Source of the DNA: Melampsora larici-populina 98AG31 | Taxonomy: Eukaryota; Basidiomycota; Pucciniomycetes; Pucciniales; Melampsoraceae | Assembly (NCBI RefSeq): GCF_000204055.1 | Contig: NW_006768775.1 | Span: 1,581,532-1,645,531, forward strand | Length of the DNA stretch: 64,000 bases | Reading direction: 5' to 3' | In this document: positions 1-11,304 of the stretch, in pieces | Layout: every line of letters starts with the position of its first letter | Numbering within the stretch: position 1 is the first letter of the stretch | Notes under the pieces: model-generated | Told to the model about the DNA's origin: nothing | Databases searched by the model: none | What the model saw: the letters and a program-made list of their open reading frames with translations, nothing else | Program-made: the position numbers and the translations under genes

Positions 1-600
1 GAAATACGCCGAACCGACATAAATCGCAGCAGAGGTGATGAGGAACAAGAAAGAATATGATTCGTTCCGGGATTCGACGATGAACCGAGAAATTTGTCCA
101 ACGGATTGTATACAAAGTAGAGTAGATCTGTTCGAGATTGAATAGTGAAAAGTTGGCGTCAGTTTTGGCTATATGCTCTCATGCGGTTTTGCTCATAACC
201 AGTTGAGATAAGAAGACTAAAGGAAAAACTGACATGCCTTCAAGCAGAACAAAGATTGGAGTAGACCAAGTCAAGATCATTTGCCACCATCCTGGAACTC
301 TTTTCAAAACGCTTGCCATCCAGCCAAACCACGTCTGACTTTCGGAAAGCAGAGGTGTATCGAGAGAATACAAATTGAAGCATGCCAATAAGAAGATTGG
401 GATGAACAGATTTTGAGAAATCCCAAACTAAAGAAATCGGAGTGATCGATCGAACCATATCAGCCTATGGAATATGGGACTGCTGTGAAGCTTTTTCTGA
501 AACAGATAGAAGAACCCGCGTTGCTCAACTAATTTGTAAGTGAATGCAAAACGAGTGTTGCGAGTCACGAGATAGACCGTGGCATGCGCCGAGTGATAAA
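1..600 (-). CDS. ICE2: ICE2-like ER membrane protein (partial, runs off left edge)
   Basis: Two exons are clear on the minus strand: 427-234 and 127 to beyond base 1, joined by a GTCAGT...ACAG intron. The first reads FGISQNLFIPIFLLACF, then a PGWWQMILTWSTPIFVLLEG stretch; the second continues CIQSVGQISRF and a hydrophobic segment ending SAAIYVGSAYF. From memory, yeast Ice2 has the same order: a YYSQHFI block, WQFVLTKSTPFF...EG, AIQAVGE, then a membrane segment. Ice2 is a multi-pass ER protein involved in cortical ER inheritance and lipid-droplet-linked lipid supply. A further upstream exon is likely near 480-600, where TVYLVTRNTRFAFTYKLVEQ is followed by a GFFYLF run, but I could not fix its donor or the start codon. 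The gene diverges from the EMC8/9-like gene. The family call is good; the 5' end is not. Confidence 0.7.
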
Positions 601-1250
601 ATGCAAGGCACTATCGAGGTGAAGCCATTTCAAATCGTACTTTGTAAGCTCAATTTGTATCATCCTTTACAAGACCGCTTGAAGTCTTACAGCTGATAAA
701 GCCAAAAAGCATTCTTTACCAGCAATCTAGGAGTTGGAAAGAGAACGGTCTTCAATCAGAACTTGGGTTGTAACAGCTTTTTTGAGTGCTCCAGTGCATG
801 TTTGTTTTCTTGTTAACTCATCTCTTACTCACATCTAGTGCTAATGGGAGGTAAAGCAAGGTCTGACAAAACGATACAGTCCGACTGAAGTTGGTAAGTA
901 ATCTCTTGAGCATCGTTCGTCAGGCGGTCAGCTGACCAAGCGAAGTTTCAACCAAAAACGGGTTCGCAGAGACTTCGATGAAGATAGTACAGGAGAATCT
1001 TGATAAACTCTTGCTGACGGGCATGAAAGGAATTTTCAATGTTGATCACCAATTATCCATCGGTTTCATAACGCCCGGGTCGGGTGTTCCTGTGTGTGAC
1101 CCGCTTACCGGTACAATCACAGTCATCGGTCAACTTCACCCCCAGGCTGAAGCACGGTCCAGAGTGCAGACTCGAACGGCGCCAAGGTCGATATCAAGAC
1201 CGGAGAGTTGAAGGATCACCACTGACGCACTCATCAAACACCATCAGCAC
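600..1250. other. Divergent intergenic region between ICE2-like and EMC8/9-like genes
   Basis: No convincing exon was found here. It should hold the 5' parts and promoters of both divergently transcribed genes. Short open frames at 978-1332 have no family resemblance and end just where the EMC8/9 start lies. Confidence 0.4.
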
Positions 1251-2078
1251 ATGTTCGCATATTCACTACTACCCAAGTCTGCCATCAAGGCCATCCTACA
1301 TGCATCCAAGTACCCTCACTCCACCGTCATAGGTCTATTGCTAGGTTCGATCGAAAACGAAAGTGTATCGATCTCAGATGCGATCCCATTGGTTCATCAT
1401 TGGTCCGATCTCTCTCCTATGCTTGAAGCCGGTCTGGCTATCGTACGTGGTCTATCAAGATCTATTACAATCTGTGGTTCTTATCCTTGAAGACTGAACT
1501 GCTTCTCAGGCAGATGGACACGCACGCTCGAGTAATCTGATGATCGTAGGGACTTATGTCGCTCGAGCTCGACTTGATGATCGAGCGCTAGATTGGGTAT
1601 CACAGCAGCTTAATAGCTTACTTGAATTCAAACATCCGATCGCTTTAGTGGTCAGTCATCATCTCCAGTCTAATAAAATTGCCATCCTACCCAGATCTTC
1701 TTCAGTTGATTAATCCTTAATACTTTTTTACAATTCTAGATCGATAACACGAAGTTACGCAAGGCTGAAAACCCTTTCATAGTTGAGTACACCAACACAC
1801 ACCAAAATTTCTTGTATCAAACTCGCATACCTTTCATTTTACTGAACTTCACAACTCGTTCCTTCTTTTTCTTTTTATAATGATGAATCTGATAGCCTTT
1901 CCTAATGACCGACTCCCAAGGCTCTTGGTCAAATGCTACACCAAACCAATTCAATTATACACCTTCTAAAACCCTAACTTCATGTCAACCTACTGACCTG
2001 GCAGACTTTGATGATCATCTTGAAGATATTGGACTTGATTGGCTTGTGAATCCATCTGTAACAGTTGTTTCATCTTGA
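1251..2078 (+). CDS. EMC8: ER membrane protein complex subunit 8/9 homolog
   Basis: Four exons: 1251-1442, 1510-1650, 1740-1781 and 1896-2078. All three introns are GT-AG and in phase 0, giving about 185 residues, near the usual length of about 200. The N-terminus has the family signature: a YSLLPKSAIKAILHASKYPH block followed by GLLLGS, then SISDAIPLVHHW and LSPMLEAGLA. Exon 2 has LMIVGTYVAR, and the C-terminus has ADFDDHLEDIGLDW, matching the DFD(N/D)HLDDI..DW ending of EMC8/9. The family is an MPN-like fold (UPF0172) lacking metalloprotease residues. It is a cytosolic subunit of the ER membrane complex, which inserts tail-anchored and multi-pass proteins. The start at 1251 was chosen because the conserved block begins four residues after the Met. 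Confidence 0.88.
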
Positions 2079-2757
2079 TCTTCATCATTCAGCTTTCTGA
2101 TCCCTACCTTTACCCTAGTACCGTGCTATGTCACCTCTGATGTTGTTGTTCTGACCAATTGCAATTGTTTTGAGAGAGAAACCCAATTTATTGATTGCTC
2201 AAGAGTTGTTTCTTGTTCGGGTACTTGGCCAAAAGATAACCTTCAGTGATAAGGTGATGATGGTTGGTCTACTTGGTCAGATGGTGGTCAAAGCTCATTT
2301 CTAAGCTTTAAAAACTTGTGTACCCAGCCCATCCTCTTGTCCAATTTACCAACAGTTATAATAGTAACAATCTACTGAATTTTCACTGATTTATTTTCTC
2401 CATTGTGAGTTGAACTTCCAAATGAAAATGTTACAAGTAAAAAATGCAACTCAGTTGAAACAGCCAACAGCAACCTTTCCCCTGACACAGCCAGAGGGGT
2501 TTTACCTGTGCTGGAAAACATTTGCAGTGTCTAATAGTGGAAAGGCTCTAATGCCATTGAAAAGCAATGAATCAAAAAAAGTAACTGTGAATATGTTTGG
2601 TGTTTTGAAAAACAGTTGAATAATCTGTCTGTATGCACAACAGCACTTATGAGCAACACTTATCTTCTACGCAATTCAACAAAAAATGATCTGACCTAAA
2701 ACAGTAGACAACAGTATGAGATGAAGAGTAGAAAAGCTAAAAGTAGAAAAATATCAT
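2079..2757. other. Intergenic, no gene seen
   Basis: Low-complexity AT-rich spacer downstream of the EMC8/9 gene. Short open frames here (for example 2410-2619) have no recognisable motifs, splice partners or family resemblance. Confidence 0.5.
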
Positions 2758-3281
2758 TACAGCTGTTTCAAAAAAATGCTGTCCTCCTTGTTTTTTTTTA
2801 AAAAAAAGTTGCACTAAAACTTACTAACCTAGATTCTACACAAGAGCCACCGTGTCTGGTCAGGGTTTGCTTGTCAACAAGCGCACACCAACTCCCTTTG
2901 AGGCAGAAAGGGAAGTCATGCGTGCTTGTCAACGAGCAAACACTACCCGGACATGGTGAGCTGTAAGCAACTTTTGTAAGGGTGAAAAGCTTGCAAAAGA
3001 TCATACCACAGGTCAATGACCAAAGGTGGATATGAATCACTCAAATACATGATTAGAGAGGGTAGTGAAGTAATGTGTGTAATCAGAAAGGCGGGGTGGT
3101 GAAGACAAGTCAAAAGGTGGGAAGAGACTCAAAAGGGAGATTTGTAATGTACCATCTCAATGTTAATAGCACATTGATTTACTACAGCTGCTTGTATGTA
3201 GAATCTATGTCAGTAATTTTTAGTGCAACTTAAAAAAAAGACAAAACAAGGAGAACAACATTTTTTCACAAAACAGCTGTA
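2758..3281. mobile_element. MITE with ~60-bp inverted repeats, TA flanked
   Basis: The left end starts CAGCTGTTTC and runs through an A-rich stretch, a CTCCTTG block and GTTGCACTAAAA (2760-2820). The right end (about 3217-3279) is its imperfect reverse complement, ending GAAAACAGCTG-like. Both ends are flanked by TA (2758-2759 and 3280-3281), as expected of Tc1/mariner-type insertions. The interior has one short open frame (3040-2798, minus) with no recognisable product, so it is probably non-autonomous. The same CAGCTG-type end occurs on the split MITE starting at 3318. Confidence 0.6.
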
Positions 3282-3454
3282 GTACCTAAATAGAGGTGCT
3301 TACAGAACATATTAGTTTACAGCCATTGTAAGATCTACTGGCAGATTTTGAGAGCATTGTGTTGTTACTAGATTTAATGTAGAGGTCAAAAACTCAAAAA
3401 AGCACTTTTGAGATGACTCTACTGCCCATTGGTCCCATCTACACCAGAACAACA

Positions 3455-3685
3455 GTGGCTCGCTAAGCTAAGCTAAAGAATATCCCAACCTAGGCTTAGC
3501 TTAGCAAGCATCAGCTAAGGCACAAGCCGCTAAAAAAAGCTTAGCACACTCCCACTAAAGCTGATGAAAAAACTTAGCGGGAAAAAATGGCACCCGCTAA
3601 GCTTGACAAATAGCTTAACAGAAAATCATACGCTAAGCCGCTAAAAAGTGGCTTAGCGGCTTAGCGGCTTAGCGGCACTTTTTCG
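3455..3685. repeat. hAT subterminal GCTAAG repeat cluster
   Basis: Many copies of GCTAAG or its complement in both orientations, ending in three direct CTTAGCGG copies at about 3650-3675. Similar clusters lie at 8330-8463 and 11537-11575, the other end of the element. Such clusters in hAT elements are usually transposase-binding sites; that role is inferred here. Confidence 0.6.
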
Positions 3686-3735
3686 CACTGAAATTTGTAA
3701 TTTATTTTGATAAAATAACTATTATACAAAGATAT

Positions 3736-6700
3736 TCAAGTTATAATTCCCTTTGCAGCATTCTTAGCTAGAACTCCAGCCACAGTCATCCAATCCCCAA
3801 CCATTGAAACCTTTTCACGAAGCCACAAGAGGCAACTTACATTTTGCTCAATAGTATGTGGCACCAACCGACCTCGATTTGCTGAGCATACATCAGCAGC
3901 AGCGGAAAAAGATCTTTCCCCAGCTGCAGATGAAGCTGGAATTGCTAGGAAATCATGTGCCATAGAGGCAAGGACCGGATAGTGATGTTCATGGTCCTAC
4001 AATGAATTATGTTAGTGATTAGGTTGTATATAGGCAAAAGTTCAAGATGAAATTACAAGAATAAGATGACTCACATTCCACCATTGTAATACACATTTTG
4101 GATCAATTGCCTGATCATCATCCCCTTCTTTCACAACCAGTAACAATGGATGATCTCCTTCAAGATACCTTTTCAGCTCATCTGTACGCTCAGTTTGAGT
4201 ATCATGGCTGAAGATTTGATAGACAGAAGGAACTTTGCTGATTGGAATCACAAAAGATGATGTTTTGTTGTGTAGCAAGCGTTGGGAATCAAGGACTGCA
4301 CGCTCAGTCTTGCGATTATCATATGCGCTGGTGAAAGCTGCAAGGGCCTCCACGGTAATTTTATCTTGAGGACCAAAAGTCTTCTCAAAGAAGCGGTGTT
4401 GAAAGAGAGGGTTCAAAATAGTAGCAAAGACAAGACTTTCACACTTGAGTGCTTCAGTCCAATACTTTTCCATCCATACCACCATTTTGTTGATCATCGG
4501 TGCTAGGGGGTCATCTTTGTGTGTCATAGTCTGACATGTTTTGAGTGATTCCAAGAGGATCAAATACTCAGGTAAAACAATGGATCCATTTGCACTATCC
4601 TCCTCAAAACGTTTAGTCAACAAAAGAAAGGGCTGGCAAGTATGAACAAATGTCAGTGGTTAAATCTGCTTCATTCATTACTAAGAACATGAAATAGATG
4701 CTTACCAACAACTCTTGATTAAGCGCGTTTAGATCATCCCAGTCACCACCATCAAAGGTGATCCCGTGAAAGTATGTGACTTTCTTCACGTCAGTTCCTC
4801 GGCGGTGGTTTGTCAAATGGTATTTGGCTAAATCTTTGCTTAGGATTTGATCAATGACCTAAGTGGAACAATGCATGAGAGTTAAAATAAAAAAGATATT
4901 ATTAAAAAATTGGTAAAAAAAATCTATGTACTTACTTCACGTGCCTCATATGCTTGGGATTGTCAATCGTAATCGGCATTTCATCAGATTCCATACCCAG
5001 CAACCAAAGGGCGCACACTTAGGCATTTGGCCTTCATGCGGCGTTCAAAGACACACCTCCAAGATGCACTTCGATTCATCCTACAACACACAGTGAGGCA
5101 TTGTTGAAAAAGAAGACAAAAATTAACACACAAAGATCAAAAAGATGAAAATACACAATACTTACATTCTTGTAAAGATTTGCCATTGAGTTCCTGACCG
5201 GAGCTTTGGTTGATACAGCAAGAGATTTTTGAACCCTTTGTGTTTCTTCATCTTCATCGGATTCATGACCAGATGCTTCTTCTGAATCGCTATGGTAAGT
5301 CTCTTTGGGCAGCTCATCAGGATGATGTTCTGGATTGTCTTCATCATCAACCGTAACATTCTCTTCCACTGATGACTTGTTGTTTTCCTCGGCTTCTTCT
5401 TCAATCACAGGCATAATGTTGACCACAGGAAATTGACCAAGGACTGCTTCCTTATTGGCAGGACTGGCTTGTGCATTGATTTCCAAAGTGGACAGACCGT
5501 GCTTGACGACAAGCCCGAGCTTGTGACATGCACAGAAGTGATGCATGCGCTTAGGGTCCCAGGTGTATGAGTTGATCCACTTGGAAATTGGCTTGAATGA
5601 ACCATCACTCTCTTTGTCTGAAGGTGGTTCAAGGTGAGAGGCTGAGGTTTGGGAGGCGGCGATTGGTGTATCTGGTGCCGAGTTGTTTGACTCCGAATGC
5701 TCCTGTAGCTGCTTATGAATTTCTTTTGCCATCATACTGTTATTCATACCGCAGTCACCTGGGCGAGCATGTAAGACCATTAGAATGTATGTTAGTCATC
5801 AAGTAGCCTACAAAAAACCATTTGAAGAAATAGAAATACACTTATCTTTTTGTAAAGATCATCCTTCTTCAAAATCATGACAATTGGCTTGGCTAACCAT
5901 TGACTGTGATGATGCCAAGGGACAGTCTTCAAAGTCAAATGTCTGACTTTATATTCCCAGTTTGGAGTAATAAAACATACTGATACCCCACTAAAAACGT
6001 GTGTGTTACCTTTTGTCGTCCAGACATCTTGAACTAATGAAAACTGACTATCTAATTCTGTAGAATGTGAGTAGAATTAGCTTGTGATTGATCAATACCT
6101 AAGGATAACTTACCTGAAGCTTGGTACAAACCAAATCTTGGAGCAATAGATATAACTGTTTGGCTTCATCTGCCATCCACTTTCTCTTGTAAATACAAAC
6201 CCCCGGTCGTGCATAGTCCAACGTGGCGCGTCAGGCTGGGTCTTCGATCCGTTTCCAGGGCAAAGCTTGCCTTACAAGCCAAAGACAGAGGAGTCAGTTC
6301 ATTGTGATGAGTTCGTACTGAAACTTAGATTGCTTGATGCCGAAAGAGGTGAGAGTTGACTGTGTTTTCTTCTTCTCAATTGCCTTGACCTCGGATACTA
6401 ATGGTGGAAGCTTTGCACCAGCTGTGATGGCCTTTCTTTGTCCAGGACATGATGATCCTCCTGAATCAGCCTGAAAATTTCCGTTGCGATGAACTTTGAG
6501 ATTCCCTTGTGGGTTGCTGGAGCTGATGCAACACACTTTGGAGAACCAAAGACATTGGTGATGGAGGGGTTTCTTGCTTTGGTCCTTCATGATATACATT
6601 GAGGCCGTTAGTTGTATGAAACAAACAAAAAGAAAAAAACTCATAAAAGAAACTCACCTCATCCTTCAAGTGATACGGTTCAGAAAAGTACACAAGCACA

Positions 6701-8060
6701 TCATCATACCCTTCAGCATCCTTTTCTTCACCCTTAGTCTTACTTGTTTGGGCGGAAGACTTGATTCTTTTGATTTTGCTATCGGACTTCTGTGCAAGAG
6801 CTGCACAATTGATATCCTTGCTCTGAAATGTAAAAGCAAGGTTAGTTTTAATTAAGAAGTGATTAACTCAGAGTCTAACCTGTGCTGCATCATTTGATTT
6901 AGTTCTCTTGTGTTGTTGTTTTTGTTTCTTCTTCTTTTTGTTTTGAGTAAGCTGAATCTTGGTCTTGGTCTTGGTATCACTGGCTTCGGCCTGCTTTCTC
7001 TTCTTTTTCAATGGATGGTGCTTTGATGTAGCAATAGAGCAATGTGAATTGGATGACGGTTGAACCATATTTGAGGGTCTTCTGGGGGTGATGATCCGGC
7101 TGGTTCTTTGGGGAGGTAAAATTACACCATCATTGGTATTGTGATTCGATTCAGCTGAGTTCAACTGTTCTGACACTACACCAAATGTAATCTTTACCGG
7201 GCGGTAAAGAAAACTACTGACATAGAAAAGTCCTGAGGCAACAGGAAGAGAGCTAAAAATCTGAAAAAATATGCACCTTGTTCCTAGATGTTGGGGCGTC
7301 ATGATGAGTATTTTTTTGTATTTTACATGCAGGTATTGGTTTATGTACTAACAATAAACACTGAAAATCATCAAAAACTCACATGTAACAATACCTGAAA
7401 TTTGGGTCATGAGTATGAAGACAATATTTTGTGGTCTAAAAACTTCAGTAACTTTTGCAATTCTGCTCCAAATAACTCGATTTTTGGTTCATTAAAAAGC
7501 TGAACTATTCTCCTTCACCTTCATAATGTTAGTAAGGTGCTATCTAGTCATCTAAACACTCTACATATGTTCAAACAGTTCTGCATGAATAGCTCTGTAG
7601 GATCCTTTTTAGACCAGCTACAGATGTGATGTCTCAATGAAAAATGTAGAGGAAAGGCTCACCTTTTTAATGCACTTCAAATCGAGTGATTTGATTCAGA
7701 ACTGCAGAAGTTATTGATGTTTGAAGATTCCAAAATCCTGTCTTCAAAGTCAAGGGCCAAATTTCAGGTATTGTTACAGGTGGGTTTTTGATGATTCTCA
7801 GCCTTTATTGTTAGTACATTAACCAATATCTGTGTGTAAAATACAAAAAAATACTTGTCATGACGCCCCAACATCTAGGAACAAGGTGCATATTTTTTCA
7901 GAGTTTTAGCTCTCTTCCTGTTGCCTCAGGACTTTTCTATGTCAGTAGTTTTCTTTACCGCCCGGTAAAGATGACATTTTGTGTAGTGTGAAGCAGTGGG
8001 TGTGACATTGCGGCTAGATCGAAGTCTAGTTGGATTATCAATATCGGATTGGTGACTCAT
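3736..8060 (-). pseudogene. hAT transposase, multi-exon, decayed and interrupted
   Basis: The start Met is at 8060. The N-terminal exon (8060-7989 plus 7173-about 6887) is basic and Lys-rich and is split by the CACTA MITE. Next come an exon around 6838-6664; a zinc-finger-like exon (6589-6297, CLWFSKVC...NLKVHRNG); an exon with KRKWMADEAKQL (about 6290-6121); one with LVQDVWTTKGNTHVFSGVSV (about 6058-5830); and one with GDCGMNN and CACHKLGLVVKHGL plus an acidic stretch (5770-5163). A long exon follows (4620-4075, ILNPLFQHRFFEKTF and QWWN). Last is the C-terminal dimerisation domain (3963-3736, PASSAAGERSFSAAADVCSANR). The order matches hAT transposases. An in-frame TGA at 6231-6233 interrupts EDPA-RATLDYARPG, and 5075-4880 has no clean frame, so it is not functional as it stands. 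Confidence 0.8.
7174..7988. mobile_element. CACTA-type MITE with ~240-bp inverted repeats
   Basis: Both ends begin CACTACACNAAATGTNATCT, followed by CTTTACCGGGCGG. The inverted arms extend about 240 bp each (7174-about 7410 and about 7750-7988). The target-site duplication is TGA (7171-7173 and 7989-7991): 3 bp, as in the CACTA (En/Spm) superfamily. There is no coding frame of its own. It sits in the first coding exon of the hAT transposase. Confidence 0.85.
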
Positions 8061-8164
8061 GGTGAGTTGAAAGAGAGGAGTGGTGAGTGATACAATGCTG
8101 TGATCAAAGTTTCAAAACAAAATACATTACCAATACAGAGAGGGGGCAAATGTGAAGGTCCGAC

Positions 8165-8315
8165 ACTTGGACTTCACTACATATACTGGGTGCCTTAAGT
8201 ACAGTCCCCTCCAAGTGGTTTACATAATCATTCAAGTTCTGCAGCGGCAGGGCCGGGGCCTGTTGCAAACCCAATGATTACAAATCCTAGGCGTGGGGAC
8301 GTGTACATAAGGTGT
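8165..8315. repeat. Dispersed ~130-bp GC-rich repeat, copy A
   Basis: Contains CAGTCCCCTCCAAGTGGTTT, CTGCAGCGGCAGGGCCGGGGCC and CCTAGGCGTGGGGACGTGTACA. The reverse complement recurs with few differences at about 29185-29300. Copy A lies between the hAT start codon and the Harbinger insertion. Confidence 0.7.
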
Positions 8316-8801
8316 CCTCTATCAATTCCCGCTAACGCCGCTAAAATAGCCGACTGGACCCGCTCAAAATGCTTAGCGGAGCGGGGCAGGGATGCCCTAA
8401 GCTAAGAAGCTTAGCTGGGGCCACTAAGGTTCAGGCGCTAACTTAGCGCACAAAAAGCGCTAAGAGCACCCACTATGGGTGCGGTAACTCGGTGATTTAT
8501 CGTAAGTTTAGTGCTAAAATCTAGACAGGTCCACTATGGACCTGTTTTAGACTTGCGGTCCCTACGACTGCATCAAATCTTGCTTTCCCCATGTTCAAAT
8601 CTACAAACAGCTACGACTTGATTTATCGTAGGAAAACTACTGTTCTCAAAACTTCAAACTGCATACATACTACTTCATCTCAAACTCCAAACTTCAAACT
8701 TCAAAACCTCACGTTCGAACTTCAAATTTCAAAGTTCATCAAATCTCAACTTCGAGACATCACAACTTGGAACATCACACTTCAAGTCGAATCAAATCAA
8801 G

Positions 8802-9711
8802 ATGTCAGTTCCTCCAGCCTCAACCCCTGCTCGTTCAACAGCCAGTTCAAAACGCGGGGACAACTGGACTGAACCCAAACTTGAACAGCTTGCGAGATCG
8901 TGGGTTGTGACTAGTACTCGGCCAGAATACTCAAATAACATGAGTGGTGATGCCTTTTTTGACAATGTTTCTCTTCATTTTAATTCTCACTCGGTCACAA
9001 CCCGCTCAGGCAAGATGTGCAAGGGTCAGTAAGTACAACTTTACCTTCTATTTGTATATTACAGATTTCAATATTCTAACTTAATTTACCTTCAGATGGC
9101 GTACTTTGAATCCAGCAACTCTCAAGTTTTCAGGAATCTACGCTCGTCTGGAACACGATCCCCCATCTGGCTCTTCTCCTGACACCTGGATAGTTGATGC
9201 CATGAAGATCTACCAAGCCGAGATGAAAACTTCTTTCAAACATCTCGCTGCTTGGCAGAAACTTCGGTATGAACCCAAGTGGGATGTCCATCTTATCAAC
9301 CAAAGGAATCATCCTCCTCCAGCACCCCCTTGAGAACTCCTTCCACCTGCAGATGCGACTGAAGGTGGATCAACTTCAGCCTCAACTTCCTCCAACTCGC
9401 GTGCTCGACCTGAAGATAGTGGTGAACGTCCGATGGGTGGAAAGGCTGCAAAGAAGCAGCGAGTTGATTCAAGAAAAACAGCTAGTGATGACATGGCAAG
9501 GATCGAAGCGATGAATTCATTTACGGCAGTTGCAAGCCGATGAGCAGATGCTAGTGAAGAGTCTGATAGAATCGCAAATAGCTTAATGACAAGCAAACTT
9601 AAAAGTAAGGATCTTGAAATCGCTCGAGCGAAGGAAGAAGATTGTCCTGACAAGATTTCAAAGAGAATATTACGAGGCTTGAAGGAAGAAGTTGCTCAAA
9701 GATATCAATAG
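8802..9711 (+). pseudogene. Harbinger-associated Myb/SANT-like DNA-binding protein
   Basis: Exon 1 (8802-about 9028) encodes a trihelix/Myb-like segment (RGDNWTEPKLEQLARSWVV). After a GTAAGT...TTCAG intron (acceptor at about 9094), exon 2 continues QWRTLNPATLKFSGIYARLE and then AWQKLRYEPKWD, the usual layout of the second Harbinger gene and the related NAM-associated C-terminal region. The frame stays coding-like after an in-frame TGA at 9331-9333 and again after a TGA at 9541-9543 (RPMGGKAAKKQRV, then EIARAKEED), ending at TAG 9709-9711. The partner protein normally helps import and target the transposase. Two nonsense codons make it a pseudogene. Confidence 0.75.
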
Positions 9712-9965
9712 TCACATTCTGATTTCTATTGCCTCATCAATTAGTTACAGATGTTAATCACATTCAAATTGAGCTCAGTTTCTCTTTCATAGTCTCAGTC
9801 ATGTCAATACAAATCTTAAACCATCATCAAGCAAAAAACTTATGTATTTAAATTTAAATCGGTAGATATGAATCTCATCCAGCAATATAATTGTGTGTAT
9901 GTATATTTAAATTAGTTTAACAAATGCAATATCAGTATAAAAAGTTGGTTTTAAAAAAGTGACCA

Positions 9966-11304
9966 TCATTGCCCTGCTTCCTTCAGCCAGAGGTCCATCG
10001 TGAGATCGCGCTGAAGCTCTTGATGAGTAGTCGAATTTCTTAAAATAAGGGTGTTTTGAAGGTACGTCATGAGGGTATTTTGTACTCCAGGATCTTGTAG
10101 TTTTGGAATAATTCTTGTTTCAGAGGTGTAAGCTTCGATTATAGGATCAAGTGATCCTCGATCTTGGATGATCACATTGTGTAAGACTAGACAACACATC
10201 ATAGCCGAGTGCATATCTACTAGGTACCACATTCGACACGGCATATGAGTTATTCCAAATCGAATTTGTATAACTCCGAAAGCTCTTTCTATATCTTTTC
10301 TAGCCGCTTCTTGAGCTTCAGCAAAAAGCCTGGCTGCTGGTGATTGCCGATCTCGCGGCGCTTTCACAATTGTTGGCCAATCGGGATAGATCCCATCACC
10401 TAGATAATAGGCTTGTTTGTAGAGTTTTCCGTTGACGGTGAAATGAATTTCATCTTCATTTCCTAGAAAACAAATTCCTCAGATAATGAACTTGAAAGAA
10501 AGCAAAATTGAACATACCTTTGAGAAAATCAGCAAAGAGAAATGATCGATTTAATACATTGATATCATTCAAAGAACCCGGAGTTCCAAAGAAAGCGTGC
10601 CAGATCGTGAGATCTTGGGAGGCTACTGCTTCGAGTATAACAGTAGGGGTATGTTCTTTTCCTTCAAACTGCCCACTCCATCCAAGTGGGCAGTTCTTCT
10701 AAGCCCAATGCATACCATCTAGACTCCCCTTAGAGCCAGGAAGACCACGTAACTCATACTCTTTCATAATCCGATCGAGTTCTTCGGGATTGGGTGGTCA
10801 AAGGTAATCCGCACCGTAGATTTTGTTGATATGCTTCATGAAAAGCTTGAGAGTTAATATTGCCGTGGTTTCCCCAATACCGATATAGTCATCGGTCGCA
10901 TCCGCTGGAATTCCCAAGGTGAGCTGCTTCAGAGCACAAACTACCTTTTGATAAACTGTGAGTCCCATCACACCACAGGCATCTGCCTTTTGAACCCAGA
11001 ATCTATCATATTGTTGTAAATCTTCGATGATTCTCAAACACAGTTCTTTACTCATTCGAAATCTACGTTCAAATTTGGACTCGTATCTAGCGTTGGGTGC
11101 GAAGTAATCCTTGTAGAGTTGCTGAGCACGTCGTTCTCGATCTCGATCTATTCGGATTCGAGTCTGAGGAGGTGGAGATGGTGTGCGAGGCTTATCAAAC
11201 AAAATTTCAAATATGAGTTGGTCAAACTCTTGTTGTTCATCATCATCTTTTGAAGCCTTCAAAAGACCGTTGATTTGTCTTTTCAAGGAATTCGGCGCAG
11301 GCAT
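9966..11304 (-). pseudogene. Harbinger DDE transposase
   Basis: The start is taken at 11304 (MPAPNSLKRQINGLL), although the frame is open to 11364. Order seen: an N-terminal helical domain (RRFRMSKELCLRIIEDLQQY, VCALKQLTLGIPADATDDYI), GSLDGMHW (first Asp), LTIWHAFFGTPGSLNDINVL, one intron (about 10520-10465), YYLGDGIYPDWP (second Asp) and EAARKDIERAFGVIQIRF (acidic third position). This is the DDE_Tnp_4 arrangement. Nonsense codons: TGA at 10798-10800, where family members usually have Arg after YL, and TAG at 10699-10701, where HW(E/A)WKNCP has Trp. The element therefore cannot move itself. Confidence 0.85.

Noticed and set aside
978..1332. Two overlapping open frames upstream of the EMC8/9 start
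   Set aside because: No family resemblance, overlapping in different frames, and they end where a clear conserved gene starts.
3450..3450. 8-bp reading of the hAT target duplication (ACCAGAAC)
   Set aside because: It fits here only if the two element ends differ by one base, and the two other CAAC-ended elements do not allow 8 bp; 7 bp fits all three.
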